Notes: a model not told the origin generated them from the sequence alone. Positions 42,134 through 50,879 are shown, numbered from the stretch's first letter. The stretch: 58,417 nucleotides of DNA from Deinococcus sp. (GCF_025362455.1 NZ_JANYGJ010000114.1:1-58417), one strand, 5' to 3'. Made by a program: numbers and translations.

Positions 42134-42715
42134 GGAATGAAGAGGGCCGCCCTGGGAAGCTGGGGCGGCCCTTGTCGGTAAGCGAGAGGAGAAGCTACGC
42201 TCAAAATATTCGTATCGACGATACTGGTACTCCCGGTGGTCTTCGCAGCCGTGATCCCTGTGGACCGGGTTTGATGATGCCAGGAGAACCGGGGAAATAG
42301 CGCCGGAGCGGAGCGTCCGGGTCGTCTCCCCTTCAGCATCGAAACAACCACCAGGTCCATTGACCGTCCAGCTCTACTTCAAAAACACTGCAACGTCAAA
42401 GATTGTTGTGGCGGTAATTAAGTATCTCCTTGTAAGGCTTTAGCTTTACCGAGCGGAGCGAGCAAGGACATCCTTAAACCGAGCGGAACGAACCGGGTGT
42501 GGGAAACGTACATGCCCCGTTCAGGTAGTGTCATGTTTGAAACTTCGTTTCTTAAAGATGGTCTTCCAAACAGTGAAAGGGTTGGCCCGATCAACCTGAC
42601 CAGTATGGGCCGGGTATTCTCCTTCAAAGTCAATCGGGAGAAAAGCGGAATCTACACTTATGAATCTACACTTATGAATTGACACTTACGAGGTAGACCA
42701 AAAGCGATGTGGCGT
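42134..42715. other. Gene-poor, partly AT-rich region
   Basis: About 580 bp with no convincing gene. It has a strong hairpin at 42143-42172 (AGGGCCGCC/GGCGGCCCT, weak T-tract), two GAGCGG-AGCGAG-like fragments near 42447 and 42476, a short GTG-initiated 61-codon ORF (42497-42682) without a promoter I trust, and two 15-bp AATCTACACTTATG units near 42650. It may be a graveyard of repeat insertions. Confidence 0.45.
42143..42172 (+). terminator. Strong GC hairpin downstream of the M16 protease
   Basis: Perfect 9-bp stem AGGGCCGCC/GGCGGCCCT with a 12-nt loop, followed only by CTTGTC. It may terminate M16 transcription after the element A3. Confidence 0.45.
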
Positions 42716-43309
42716 TCAGTACGTCTTCATCATCCCCGGCAAATCCGCGCCCAGGTCCCCGTTTCTCAGCGAGTCGCCGTTGTAGACACGGCGAAAGCGG
42801 CCCTGGCGGTCCAGCACGGCCACCTGTTCGCCGTGCAAAATAGTGCCGTCGGCAGCCCTGGTGCTCAGCACATAAAAGGCGTCGGCAGCGGCTTTGGCCT
42901 TCTCAGGCGTGCCGGTAAAGCCCCGGAAGTCGGCACTGAAGTTGTTCAGGTACGCTCGCAGCACGGCGGGCTGGTCATGCTGCGGGTCCACGCTGACGAG
43001 CTGCACCAGCACGGCTTTTCGCTGTTCGGCGCTGAGGCCGTTGTACGTTTTGGCGAGCAGCCCCAGCGTCAGCGGGCAGACGTCCGGGCAGCGCGTGAAG
43101 CCGAAGAACACCAGCCGGACCTGCGCGGCGGGGCCGCCGACGTTGACCGCCTGGCCGTCGTCGCGGGTCAGCGGCAGGGCGCCCACCAGCTTGGCCGGAT
43201 CGAGCGAGGTGCCGTGCAGCACAGCGCTGGCCTGGGCCTCGTTGCGGTAGATCAGCAGGCCGCCCAGGACGGCGGCGACAGTGAGCAGGGCAGCGGTGAA
43301 CCACTTCAT
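42716..43309 (-). CDS. SCO1/SenC family copper chaperone-like protein
   Basis: A 197-residue membrane-anchored thioredoxin-fold protein: N-terminal anchor (MKWFTAALLTVAAVLGGLLI), copper-binding CPDVC (Cys74, Cys78) in GFTRCPDVCPLTL, and the third ligand His159 (ILHGEQ). SCO proteins load copper into the CuA site of cytochrome oxidase. No oxidase genes are adjacent here. ATG 43309 is 6 bases after TACAGT. Confidence 0.93.
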   Translation of the reverse strand: MKWFTAALLTVAAVLGGLLIYRNEAQASAVLHGTSLDPAKLVGALPLTRDDGQAVNVGGPAAQVRLVFFGFTRCPDVCPLTLGLLAKTYNGLSAEQRKAVLVQLVSVDPQHDQPAVLRAYLNNFSADFRGFTGTPEKAKAAADAFYVLSTRAADGTILHGEQVAVLDRQGRFRRVYNGDSLRNGDLGADLPGMMKTY

Positions 43310-43351
43310 GCCGGTACTGTAGGCGCCTGTCAGGGGCGACTTGTCCCGGCC

Positions 43352-43789
43352 TCAGCCTGCCGTTTCCGGGTAGCGGGTGACCACCAGCCCGATGCCCAGG
43401 CGGCCCATCAGGTTCAGCAGTTCCGGCGGAAAGTAGTTGGTCTGCTGCTCCACGGGCCGGTCCTCGATGCCGAAGTCGAGCAAAATCGCCTCGATACCGG
43501 GGCAGCCCGCAAGCTGTGAGAGCGCGGGTTCGTGGCGTCTTAGAAAACAGGCGGCGTCGGTGGCCTGCTTGACCGGGTCGCGGAACGAGGCCGCGCTGGC
43601 TACCACCGCAAAACCCGACTGGCCGTATTTCTTCTCGGCGACCTCGTGCTCGATCAGCATCTGCTCCGGCGCGGCGCGGGCACCCAGCCGGTCTCCCCGG
43701 CGCCAGACTTTCAGCGGTGACAGGCGGCTACAACGCAAAAAAGCGTCCACCTCGAATTCGGCTCCAACGGCCCTGAGTACACATGACAC
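43352..43789 (-). CDS. Uncharacterised protein (DUF4279-like)
   Basis: A 145-residue protein starting MSCVLRAVGAEFEVDAFLRCSRLSPLKVWRRGD, with EHEVAEKKYGQSGFAVVAS and GIEAILLDFGIED. The opening pattern (aberrant beta strand, then a W-R-R-G-D motif) resembles DUF4279, which I treat as tentative. GTG 43789 lies 7 bases after TACACT, whereas the longer frame to 43825 lacks support. Divergent to nothing; it follows the Lrp gene in the same direction. Confidence 0.7.
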   Translation of the reverse strand: MSCVLRAVGAEFEVDAFLRCSRLSPLKVWRRGDRLGARAAPEQMLIEHEVAEKKYGQSGFAVVASAASFRDPVKQATDAACFLRRHEPALSQLAGCPGIEAILLDFGIEDRPVEQQTNYFPPELLNLMGRLGIGLVVTRYPETAG

Positions 43790-43796
43790 GCCTCGT

Positions 43797-43802
43797 AGTG
43801 TA
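43797..43802 (-). promoter_or_regulatory. -10 box of the DUF4279-like gene
   Basis: TACACT on the minus strand, 7 bases before GTG 43789; sets the start. Confidence 0.55.
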
Positions 43803-43879
43803 GACCTCTGCCGGGGCCGGTGCATGACAAGTTCAGGGGGTACTCATCCGGCGTTGGGGGGTGGGGTTGTTCAGAGCCC

Positions 43880-44350
43880 TCAGTCCAGCGGCAGGCTGGT
43901 GGTGCTCTTCTCCTGCTTGACGATGATGGTCGAGTTGGTGTTGCGCACGCCGGGAATGGCCGCCAGCACATCGACCAGGAAGCGCTGGTAGGCGTCGAGG
44001 TCGGGCACGCAGACCTTGAGCAGAAAGTCGCTCTCGCCCAGACACAGGTAACATTCCAGCACCTCCGGGCGGCGGCTCATGTGCTCGGCGAAGGTCTGGA
44101 AGCCGGGCTTGGTCTGTTTGTCCAGGCTGACGTTGACGAACACCGTCAGGTCGCGGCCCACCTTTTTGGGGTCGAGCAGCGCCACGTAGCGCCGGATCAC
44201 GCCCTCCTCTTCCAGACGGCGGACCCGGCGCAGGGTGGGCGCCGGAGTCAGGCCCACCTCGTCGGCGAGTTCGGTGTTGGCGATGCGCCCGTCGAGTTGC
44301 AGGATGCTCAGAATCTTGCGGTCTACTGCGTCGAGTTCGGCCTGAGACAT
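43880..44350 (-). CDS. Lrp/AsnC family transcriptional regulator
   Basis: A 156-residue regulator: N-terminal winged HTH (DAVDRKILSILQLDGRIANTELADEVGLTPAPTLRRVRRLEEEGVI) and C-terminal RAM ligand domain (FVNVSLDKQTK..., VLECYLCLGESDFLLKV, IPGVRNTNSTII). It is divergent from alanine dehydrogenase across 142 bp, so the likely job is alanine-responsive control of ald, as for AldR in other bacteria. ATG 44350 is 6 bases after TATACT. Confidence 0.93.
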   Translation of the reverse strand: MSQAELDAVDRKILSILQLDGRIANTELADEVGLTPAPTLRRVRRLEEEGVIRRYVALLDPKKVGRDLTVFVNVSLDKQTKPGFQTFAEHMSRRPEVLECYLCLGESDFLLKVCVPDLDAYQRFLVDVLAAIPGVRNTNSTIIVKQEKSTTSLPLD

Positions 44351-44356
44351 TTTTAG

Positions 44357-44362
44357 AGTATA
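44357..44362 (-). promoter_or_regulatory. -10 box of the Lrp gene
   Basis: TATACT, 6 bases before the start codon at 44350. It lies in the ald-lrp divergent region, where Lrp would be expected to bind. Confidence 0.65.
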
Positions 44363-44492
44363 AACCCTGCCCGCACGCATTTGTATTGCGCCGCACGGCT
44401 GTTTTGGGCCACGCCCGGCAATCCTGAGTCCTGATTTTGGACTAGCATGGAGGGTACGACCCCGAACAACTCTCAAGCACCCAAGGAGCACT

Positions 44493-45602
44493 ATGCGAAT
44501 CGGACTCCCCAAGGAAATCAAGGTCAAGGAAAACCGCGTGGCCCTCACGCCCGGCGGCGTCGCCACGCTGATCCGGCGCGGCCACAGCGTCATGGTCGAG
44601 GCGGGCGCGGGGGTTGGCAGCGGCGTCCGCGACGAGGAATACAGGGCGGCAGGCGCCGAGCTGGGCAGCGCCCATGATGCCTGGGCCGCCGAGATGGTCG
44701 TGAAGGTCAAGGAGCCCACCGCTAGCGAGTACGCTCACCTGCGCCCCGATCTGCTGCTGTTCACCTACCTTCACCTGGCCGCCGATCCGGCGCTGACCAC
44801 CGCCTTGCTCGATTCTGGCACCACCAGCGTCGCCTACGAAACGGTCCAGAGTGCCGACGGCAGTTTGCCGCTGCTGATGCCCATGAGCGAGGTCGCCGGA
44901 CGACTCAGCGTCCAGGCGGGCGCCTACCACCTCCAGAAGCCGCAGGGTGGGCGCGGCGTGCTGCTGGGCGGCGTGCCGGGGGTGCAGGCCGGGCATGTGG
45001 TGATTATCGGCGGCGGTGTCGTGGGCACCAACGCGGCCAAGATGGCGATGGGTCTGGGCGCCAGGGTCACCATTCTGGACGTCTCGCACCGCCGACTGAC
45101 CTACCTCGATGACGTCTTTTTCGGCAAGCTGACCACCATGATGAGCAGCGAGGCCAACATCCGCAGCCTGCTGCCCGAAACGGACCTGCTGATCGGCGGC
45201 GTGCTGATTCCCGGCGCCCGCGCCCCGCATCTGGTGACCCGCGACATGCTGAGTCTGATGCAGGAAGGCAGCGTCATCGTGGACGTGGCGGTGGATCAGG
45301 GCGGCTGCGTGGAGACCATCCACCCCACCACCCACGACGATCCCGTGTATACCGAAGGCGGCGTGCTGCACTACGGCGTGGCCAACATGCCCGGCGCCGT
45401 GCCGCGCACCAGCACCTTCGCGCTGACCAACCAGACCCTGCCGTATGCCCTGAACCTCGCCGATCACGGCCTGGACGCCCTGCGCCGCGACGAGGCCCTC
45501 CGGCGGGGCCTGAGCACCAAAGGCGGCAAGCTGACCTTCAGGGGCGTCTCCGAGGCGCTGGAGCTGCCCTACACCGCGCCGGAAGTGGCGTTGAGCGCGT
45601 AA
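44493..45602 (+). CDS. ald: Alanine dehydrogenase
   Basis: A 369-residue NAD-dependent enzyme interconverting L-alanine and pyruvate plus ammonia. Signatures: MRIGLPKEIKVKENRVALTP, LLFTYLHLAAD with the catalytic His near 95, VIIGGGVVGTNAAKMAMGLGA (NAD loop), VDVAVDQGGCVET with the catalytic Asp. Length is normal. AAGGAG precedes the ATG. A clear terminator follows. The divergent Lrp gene is probably its regulator. Confidence 0.97.
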   Translation: MRIGLPKEIKVKENRVALTPGGVATLIRRGHSVMVEAGAGVGSGVRDEEYRAAGAELGSAHDAWAAEMVVKVKEPTASEYAHLRPDLLLFTYLHLAADPALTTALLDSGTTSVAYETVQSADGSLPLLMPMSEVAGRLSVQAGAYHLQKPQGGRGVLLGGVPGVQAGHVVIIGGGVVGTNAAKMAMGLGARVTILDVSHRRLTYLDDVFFGKLTTMMSSEANIRSLLPETDLLIGGVLIPGARAPHLVTRDMLSLMQEGSVIVDVAVDQGGCVETIHPTTHDDPVYTEGGVLHYGVANMPGAVPRTSTFALTNQTLPYALNLADHGLDALRRDEALRRGLSTKGGKLTFRGVSEALELPYTAPEVALSA

Positions 45603-45619
45603 GGTTCTGGACGAAGTGA

Positions 45620-45653
45620 GGCGCGGCCTGAGCAGGTGGCCGCGCCCTTTTTT
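45620..45653 (+). terminator. Intrinsic terminator of ald
   Basis: Perfect 9-bp stem GGCGCGGCC/GGCCGCGCC with a 9-nt loop followed by six Ts. Confidence 0.88.
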
Positions 45654-45766
45654 GGGCACCGGTTTTGAGTATCGAGTGAGATGGGATGGGTGGATCACCC
45701 CCTGCTCCTTCGCGGCAGACGTGCTTTCGATCCTGCCGAGGCGTCTGCTGTCCCGACCTCCGCATC

Positions 45767-46162
45767 TCAACCCTCCTTTTCCCCTTCCCCCACCAGCCCG
45801 CGCAACTGCTCGAAGGCGGCGACCACCCTCGGAAAGCCCAGGTACGGAATCATGAACAGCAGCGTCTCGCGCAGCTCGGTCTCAGAGGCTCCGGCCCGCA
45901 GGGCGCCGCGCAGGTGGGTTTTGAGTTCGCTGCCCGCGCCGAGGCTGGCCAGCAGGGCGCAGGCCAGCAGTTCCTTGGTCTTGAGGTCCAGGCCGGGCCG
46001 CTGGTACACCGTGTCGTAGGCGAAGTCGCGGATGTAGATTGCCAGATCGGGATCGAGGCGCTCCAGGCGCTGCTGGATACGGTCATGCTGCTCGCCGAAG
46101 ATCAGGCGGCGGGCCGAGTCTGGTGCCGGGTCTGGTGCCGGGTCTGGGGGAGGGTCGCTCAT
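45767..46162 (-). CDS. Carboxymuconolactone decarboxylase family protein
   Basis: A 131-residue AhpD-like protein of the CMD family (IYIRDFAYDTVYQRPGLDLKTKELLACALLASLGAGSELKTHLRGALRAGASETELRETLLFMIPYLG). The CxxC redox pair of AhpD is absent, so a peroxidase role is unlikely; a gamma-carboxymuconolactone-like activity or an unknown function remains. Asp-Pro-Ala-Pro repeats (three 12-bp GTCTGGTGCCGG units at 46128-46155) lie near the N-terminus. ATG 46162 is 6 bases after TATACT. Confidence 0.85.
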   Translation of the reverse strand: MSDPPPDPAPDPAPDSARRLIFGEQHDRIQQRLERLDPDLAIYIRDFAYDTVYQRPGLDLKTKELLACALLASLGAGSELKTHLRGALRAGASETELRETLLFMIPYLGFPRVVAAFEQLRGLVGEGEKEG

Positions 46163-46168
46163 GGCGCG

Positions 46169-46174
46169 AGTATA
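46169..46174 (-). promoter_or_regulatory. -10 box of the CMD gene
   Basis: TATACT, 6 bases before ATG 46162; the longer open frame from 46231 is not supported. Confidence 0.6.
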
Positions 46175-46240
46175 GACAGGCGCGTGACGGTGTTGATCCA
46201 GCCTCCATTTCATTCTCCGCTGGCGCGGCACAATGCAGGC

Positions 46241-46458
46241 ATGACCCGTCCATCCACTCCGAAGGGTATCCGGCTGCCGACCACCGCCGTGCTGAATCTG
46301 GCGCTGTGCTGAATTTAGCGAAACTGGCGGCGACCCGGCTGGGGGCGCTGAGCAAAGACCCAGCCGTGCGCTCGGAGGCGATCAATGTCGCCCAGTCGCT
46401 CAAGAAACTGTCGCTCCAGAAACTGATGCAGGCCATCAGGGCGTCGGGACAGCGCTAG
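46241..46458 (+). pseudogene. Small gene split by an imperfect 17-bp duplication (frameshift)
   Basis: ATG 46241 (6 bases after CACAAT) encodes 23 residues ending ...TTAVLNLALC. A second frame then continues VLNLAKLAATRLGAL... to TAG 46456-46458. The two frames meet at a tandem 17-bp duplication (46289-46305 and 46306-46322, 13/17 identical). Removing one copy gives a continuous 66-residue helical protein. Alternatively the 50-codon GTG frame at 46306 is used alone. It ends directly before fni. Confidence 0.5.
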
Positions 46459-46459
46459 C

Positions 46460-47488
46460 GTGACGGCCCGGCCAGCAGCGGTGCCCGGCGCCGATATCCA
46501 GACGCGCAAACTGCGGCACATCGAAGCCTGCCTGCTGCCGGAGAGTCAGTACCAGACGGTGAGCACCGGCCTCGAAGCGGTGCCCTGGCCGTACCGCGCC
46601 CTGCCGGAGCTGAATCTGGCAGACGTGGAGCTGTCCACCACCTTTCTGGGCAAGCCCCTGAGCGCTCCCGTGCTGATCGGCGCCATGACCGGCGGCGCCG
46701 AGAAGTCGGCCCTCATTAACCGCAACCTGGCCATTGCCGCGCAGCACCTGGGCCTGGGCCTGATGCTCGGCAGCCAGCGCGTGATGCTGGAGCGCCCCGA
46801 AGCCGTGTCCAGCTTTCAGGTGCGTGAATACGCGCCCGATATTCTGCTGATCGGCAACCTGGGCGCCGCGCAGCTCCTGAAGGGTTACGGCGCCGCCGAG
46901 ATCGAGCGGGCGGCTGAGCTGGTGGACGCCGACGCGCTGGCGATCCATCTCAACCCCTTGCAGGAGGCCGTGCAGACCGGCGGTGATACCAACTGGGCTG
47001 GACTGGCGCAGCGGCTGCGCGAGGTCGCCGCCCAGACAAAATTGCCGCTGCTGCTCAAGGAAGTCGGGCACGGGCTGGGCGCCGGGGTGGCCCGCCAGGT
47101 CGCGGGCGCCGGATTCGCTGCGCTGGACGTGGCCGGGGCGGGCGGCACCAGTTGGGCGCGGGTCGAGCAACTCTCGGAGCTGGGCGAGGTCCGCAGCCCC
47201 GACCTGTGCGAACTGGGCATTCCGACCGCCCAGGCTGTGCGCGAGGTGCGCGGCGCGTTGCCCCAGATGCCGCTGATCGCCTCCGGGGGCATCCGAAGCG
47301 GGCTGGACGCGGCCCGTGCGCTGAGCCTGGGCGCCGACGTGGTGGCGGTGGCCCGGCCCCTGCTGGAGCACGCGCTGGAGAGCCCCGAAGCGGTGGAAGC
47401 CTGGCTGGCGAACTTCATTCAGGAATTGCGGGTGGCGCTGTTCGTCGGCGGATACAGGAACTTGGCAGCCCTCAAACCGTCATCCTGA
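46460..47488 (+). CDS. fni: Type 2 isopentenyl-diphosphate delta-isomerase
   Basis: A 342-residue FMN/NADPH-dependent enzyme interconverting IPP and DMAPP, the supply step for carotenoids and menaquinone side chains. Signatures: RKLRHIEACL, IGAMTGGAEKSALINRNLAIAAQHLGLGLMLGSQR, DALAIHLNPLQEAVQ, LLLKEVGHGLGA, ALDVAGAGGTSW, IASGGIRSGLDAARAL. The GTG start follows the preceding small frame by one base. It overlaps the convergent kinase-like gene by 17 bases. Confidence 0.95.
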   Translation: MTARPAAVPGADIQTRKLRHIEACLLPESQYQTVSTGLEAVPWPYRALPELNLADVELSTTFLGKPLSAPVLIGAMTGGAEKSALINRNLAIAAQHLGLGLMLGSQRVMLERPEAVSSFQVREYAPDILLIGNLGAAQLLKGYGAAEIERAAELVDADALAIHLNPLQEAVQTGGDTNWAGLAQRLREVAAQTKLPLLLKEVGHGLGAGVARQVAGAGFAALDVAGAGGTSWARVEQLSELGEVRSPDLCELGIPTAQAVREVRGALPQMPLIASGGIRSGLDAARALSLGADVVAVARPLLEHALESPEAVEAWLANFIQELRVALFVGGYRNLAALKPSS

Positions 47489-48830
47489 GCAGCGCCTGGA
47501 CGTGGTACAGATGGGCGTCGCCCTGCTCGGAATCGTCTTCGACGTGCGGCTGGATGCCCAGGATCAGACCGAGTGCCCGGTAGACCTCACCCGCCAGAAC
47601 GGCGTCACAGAGCAGGGCACGTAGCTCCTCCGGCGGTAGCACCCCCGCCCAGGCGTCCAGATACGCTTCGGCAGCGGCCTCGGCGTGGGCTTCGGGCACC
47701 AGATAGCGCGGATTGGCGTCCAGAAACGGGTGCGTGATTGACGAATCCGACCAGTCGATCAGGGTGAAGGCGCCGTCCCTGACCACCACATTGCCTTCGT
47801 GCAGATCGCCGTGCCCCAGCGTCCGGGGAACCGGGGAGGCCGCCAGCCGGGTCAGCGCTGCTTCCAGCGCGGGCCGCAGTAGCACGAAGCGTTGCGTCTC
47901 AGCCGAACTCAACCCGCCCGGCTGGCCTTCCAGCAATCTCTCCGGCTCGAACAGCGTGGGTAGCCGCTCCAGCAGGTATTCCGGGCCGTGATCGGGCAGG
48001 CCAAGTTCAGTCAGCTCCGGCAGCCGCATTTCGGTGGCCCGCTGAACCCGCGCCAGGTGCCGCAGCAGCGCCCGGCTGTCCTCCAGGGTCCAGCGCTCCG
48101 GGTGAGCCGCCGGGCCGTTCCAGCCGGTCGCCTCGACTTCGATAGGCTCTCCGGCGTCTTCGAGCAGCAGGGCGCCGAGTGCGCTGTCAGAGGCCAGGAC
48201 GAAGGGCGCCCCTCCCGGCAGCTCCCGGCTCAGCCAGGCGGTGACGGGCAGCTCACGCCCGAAGAATTCCGGCACCGCCTTGAGGTACAGCGGCCCGGCA
48301 GCGGTGGGCACGCGGGCCAGGAAGCTGATCTGGCTGTGCTTGACGACCTCGATGTCGGCGGTGCGGGGGCGCTCCTGGGCGGCCAGTTCGGCGTCCAGCC
48401 AGGCCAGCAGACGGCGTTGCCCACCGGGCCGCTGCCACAGCGGGCGCGCGGCAGGAATGGGTGCCAGGGCTGCCAGCGCCCAGATTCGCTGTTCAGGCGG
48501 TAGGTCGGCGGGCACGGTCCATTCGGCTTTGTCCGGCTCATGACCGACAAGGCCCAGCGTCCAGATCACCCGGCGTAGCGACAGGCCGCTGGCGTGCAAC
48601 GCCACATCGTTGAGTTTTTCGCTGTGCACTCGGCGCAGCAGTTCGAGTTGGGTGCCCAGCAGTCTGGAGAAGTCTGCCGCGACGCCCTGGCCGAAATAGA
48701 CGCTATGGAGTACATCCAGCGCGGGCAGTTCGCCGCCGAGGCTGAGCAGGCGCCGACCATCCGGATGCGCGACGACGGCCAGAACGGTGCTGCGGACAGT
48801 GCTGGCCGGAAGCGTGAGAGAGCAGGACAT
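47472..48830 (-). CDS. Aminoglycoside phosphotransferase (APH)-fold protein
   Basis: A 452-residue protein. An N-terminal region of about 160 residues (VLAVVAHPDGRRLLSLGGELPALDVLHSVYFG...) is followed by an APH kinase fold: LGHGDLHEGNVVV (catalytic loop) and LIDWSDSSITHPFLD (metal-binding DW). Many APH-fold proteins phosphorylate small metabolites; the resistance label should not be assumed. ATG 48830 is 6 bases after TAGACT. Confidence 0.85.
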   Translation of the reverse strand: MSCSLTLPASTVRSTVLAVVAHPDGRRLLSLGGELPALDVLHSVYFGQGVAADFSRLLGTQLELLRRVHSEKLNDVALHASGLSLRRVIWTLGLVGHEPDKAEWTVPADLPPEQRIWALAALAPIPAARPLWQRPGGQRRLLAWLDAELAAQERPRTADIEVVKHSQISFLARVPTAAGPLYLKAVPEFFGRELPVTAWLSRELPGGAPFVLASDSALGALLLEDAGEPIEVEATGWNGPAAHPERWTLEDSRALLRHLARVQRATEMRLPELTELGLPDHGPEYLLERLPTLFEPERLLEGQPGGLSSAETQRFVLLRPALEAALTRLAASPVPRTLGHGDLHEGNVVVRDGAFTLIDWSDSSITHPFLDANPRYLVPEAHAEAAAEAYLDAWAGVLPPEELRALLCDAVLAGEVYRALGLILGIQPHVEDDSEQGDAHLYHVQALLRMTV

Positions 48831-48888
48831 CCCGCCAGTCTAGAAGCCGGGCCGTGCCCACCACATCGGCCAGGTGGCGGAGGAGCGC

Positions 48889-49308
48889 TCAGCCCGGCAG
48901 CGACTCCGCGTGCGTTTTGAAGTTCTCCAAGATGGCCTGCCAGCCCTGGCGCTGCATCTCGGCAGGATTCTGGTCCTCGGCCTCGAAGGCTTGGGTGAGG
49001 CGGGTTTGCCCGTCTGGCAGGCGCCCGAAGTCCACCTGAACCCGCCTGCCGTCGCCCAGCTCGGAGACCAGGCGCTCATGCAAGGAAACCTCACGGTACA
49101 CGCCGCCGAAATCGAAGGCGAAACTGCCGTCTCTGGCGGCCATCCGGTATGAAAAGCTGCCGCCCGCACGCAGGTCACTACTCGCCGACGGGCATTCCCA
49201 GTCAGGTGAGGCGAAGTTCCACCGCGTGATGTGTTGCGGCTGCGTCCAGGCGGTCCAGACGCGCTCCAGCGGGGCATTGACGGTCACGGCGACGGTGATG
49301 GTGGTCAT
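48889..49308 (-). CDS. SRPBCC family protein (AHSA1-like)
   Basis: A 139-residue START-like domain protein: ITVAVTVNAPLERVWTAWTQPQHITRWNFASPDWECP at the N-terminus and GWQAILENFKTHAESL at the C-terminus, as in AHSA1/activator-of-Hsp90-like small ligand-binding proteins. ATG 49308 has GGAGG 9 bases upstream. It is divergent from the VOC gene, a common pairing. Ligand unknown. Confidence 0.9.
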   Translation of the reverse strand: MTTITVAVTVNAPLERVWTAWTQPQHITRWNFASPDWECPSASSDLRAGGSFSYRMAARDGSFAFDFGGVYREVSLHERLVSELGDGRRVQVDFGRLPDGQTRLTQAFEAEDQNPAEMQRQGWQAILENFKTHAESLPG

Positions 49309-49341
49309 GGGTGTTTTCCTCCCTTCGAGTGTGATTGATGC

Positions 49342-49347
49342 TACTAT
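49342..49347 (+). promoter_or_regulatory. -10 box of the VOC gene
   Basis: TACTAT, 6 bases before ATG 49354. It shows that translation should begin in a different frame from the downstream body. Confidence 0.6.
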
Positions 49348-49353
49348 TTTTGC

Positions 49354-49784
49354 ATGGCCCGCACCAGCACTTACCTGAATTTTACCCGCCACACAGAGGA
49401 CGCTTTTACTTCTACGGCTCGGTCTTCGGCACCACACCGACGGGCTTGATGCGCTTCGGCATGGTGCCCGCCCAGGACGGCGCCCCGCCGATGTCGGAGG
49501 CTGACCGTCATCTGCTCGTTCACATCGAGCTGGAAATTCTGGGCGGCCATGTGCTGATGGGCACCGACGCCCCGGAGTCGATGGGGTTCAAGCTCAACTT
49601 CGGCAACAACGCTCACCTCAATCTGGAACCCGACACCCTGGAAGACGCCCGGCGCCTGTTCGCCGCTCTCAGCGACGGCGGTGAGGTGAATATGCCGCTC
49701 TCACCGATGTTCTGGGGCGGCGTCTTCGGCTCGCTGACGGACAAATTTGGCGTGGGATGGATGATCAACTGCGCGGCGTCCTGA
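49354..49784 (+). pseudogene. VOC/PhnB-like family gene with one-base frameshift
   Basis: ATG 49354 opens MARTSTYLNFTRHTEDAF, the normal beginning of a PhnB-like VOC protein, then runs out of frame. The body from FYFYGSVFGTTPTGLMRFGM to WMINCAAS is in another frame. Adding one T to the run at 49404-49407 restores a 143-residue protein. Frames before and after both look like good coding sequence, so this is a recent loss, a sequencing error, or slippage on the T-run. The product would bind a metal or small molecule. Confidence 0.75.
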
Positions 49785-49787
49785 TTC

Positions 49788-50879
49788 TCAGATAACCAGT
49801 CCCAGAAACCTCCGGTAGCGCTCCAGCTCGGCCTTCAGCCCCTTCTCGAAGGCGGCGGTGCGCCGCAGGCCAGGGATCAGCCCGATGTCAGACACCAATT
49901 CACCGCCCTTGACGCTCAGGTTGGCCCAGCCCACCGCCTTGTCCGCCAGAAACAGCGGCAGCGCGTAGTAGCCCATGACCCGTCTGGCGGGCGGGGTGTA
50001 CGCCTCGAAGCGGTAAGTCCAGCCGTGCAGGTGTTCAAAGCGGCGCCGGTCCCAGATCAGCGGGTCGAAGGGGCCGACGATTCGCACGCCGGAAGCTGAC
50101 GTGGCGGCTGACATACTGTCCAGCTCGGTGCCTTCAGGCCACAGGTAGCTCAGGCCGTCCACTTTCGCCGACGTCAAGGCCCCGTCGTTTACCGCCGCCT
50201 TCAGTTCGGCGCGCAACTCGGCCAGCAGACCGGGCATCCCGTAGTGCGACAGTCCCACCAGCAGCCGCAACCCCGGCTCGGAGGCGGGGGCGTACAGCCG
50301 CGCCAGGACCATCACCAGCGCCCGCAGCCGCTCAGCCTGGGTCAGCACATTGGCGGGCACAGTTGCCGGGCCAAAGACCTTGATGCCCGCCTCGCGCCGC
50401 ACGACCCGGAGGTGACCGGCGTGGTGCAGCGCCTCCAGGGCGCGGGTGGTGGCGTTGGAGCCGCCGCCCCAGTTGTTGGCCACCCGCGTGCGCCCGAAGA
50501 CCTCGCCCGCCATGCGCGGATGCAGCTCACCGGTGTGCTGCGTATGCGCCAGCACCCGCTCCATCAGGCCCGGCGCGTCGTGCTCGATGCGGGCGGCGCG
50601 GGGAGCGCGGGGGTGGAGCAGCCCCCGGACCGGGCGCGACACGAAGCCGTAATTGGGGAAGTAGTCCTCTTCCACCTCCAGCTCGGCGTAGCGGGCCTCC
50701 AGCTCTCCGGCGCGGTAGCCGGGCACCCTCTGCATCAGCGTCAGGTCCTGGGCGCGGGCCGGAGCGCGGATCGGGTCGGCCTGGAGAAAGCCCATCTGAT
50801 TGAGCGCGGTTTGAAGGTCCGGTTGTGGCGCCAGCGTCCGGTAAGCGGCGGCGCGGAGGGTGGCGAGGGTCGGGGCCAT
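49788..50879 (-). CDS. AlkX/YcaQ-like winged-helix DNA glycosylase
   Basis: A 363-residue protein of the HTH_42 family. Signatures: NQMGFLQADPIRAPARAQDL with Gln33-Ala-Asp35, the Q-x-D motif of the YcaQ/AlkX branch, and VRIVGPFDPLIWDRRRFEHLHGWTYRFEAYTPPARRVMGYYALPLF. Family members unhook interstrand crosslinks or excise bulky alkylated bases, apt for a DNA-damage-resistant host. ATG 50879 is 6 bases after TAGACT. Confidence 0.9.
   Translation of the reverse strand: MAPTLATLRAAAYRTLAPQPDLQTALNQMGFLQADPIRAPARAQDLTLMQRVPGYRAGELEARYAELEVEEDYFPNYGFVSRPVRGLLHPRAPRAARIEHDAPGLMERVLAHTQHTGELHPRMAGEVFGRTRVANNWGGGSNATTRALEALHHAGHLRVVRREAGIKVFGPATVPANVLTQAERLRALVMVLARLYAPASEPGLRLLVGLSHYGMPGLLAELRAELKAAVNDGALTSAKVDGLSYLWPEGTELDSMSAATSASGVRIVGPFDPLIWDRRRFEHLHGWTYRFEAYTPPARRVMGYYALPLFLADKAVGWANLSVKGGELVSDIGLIPGLRRTAAFEKGLKAELERYRRFLGLVI

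Noticed and set aside
42497..42682. 61-codon GTG ORF in the AT-rich gap
   Set aside because: No promoter or SD I trust and no recognisable sequence; kept only as part of the intergenic note.
47472..48830. Antibiotic resistance gene (aminoglycoside phosphotransferase)
   Set aside because: Only the kinase fold is shared; nothing shows aminoglycoside specificity.
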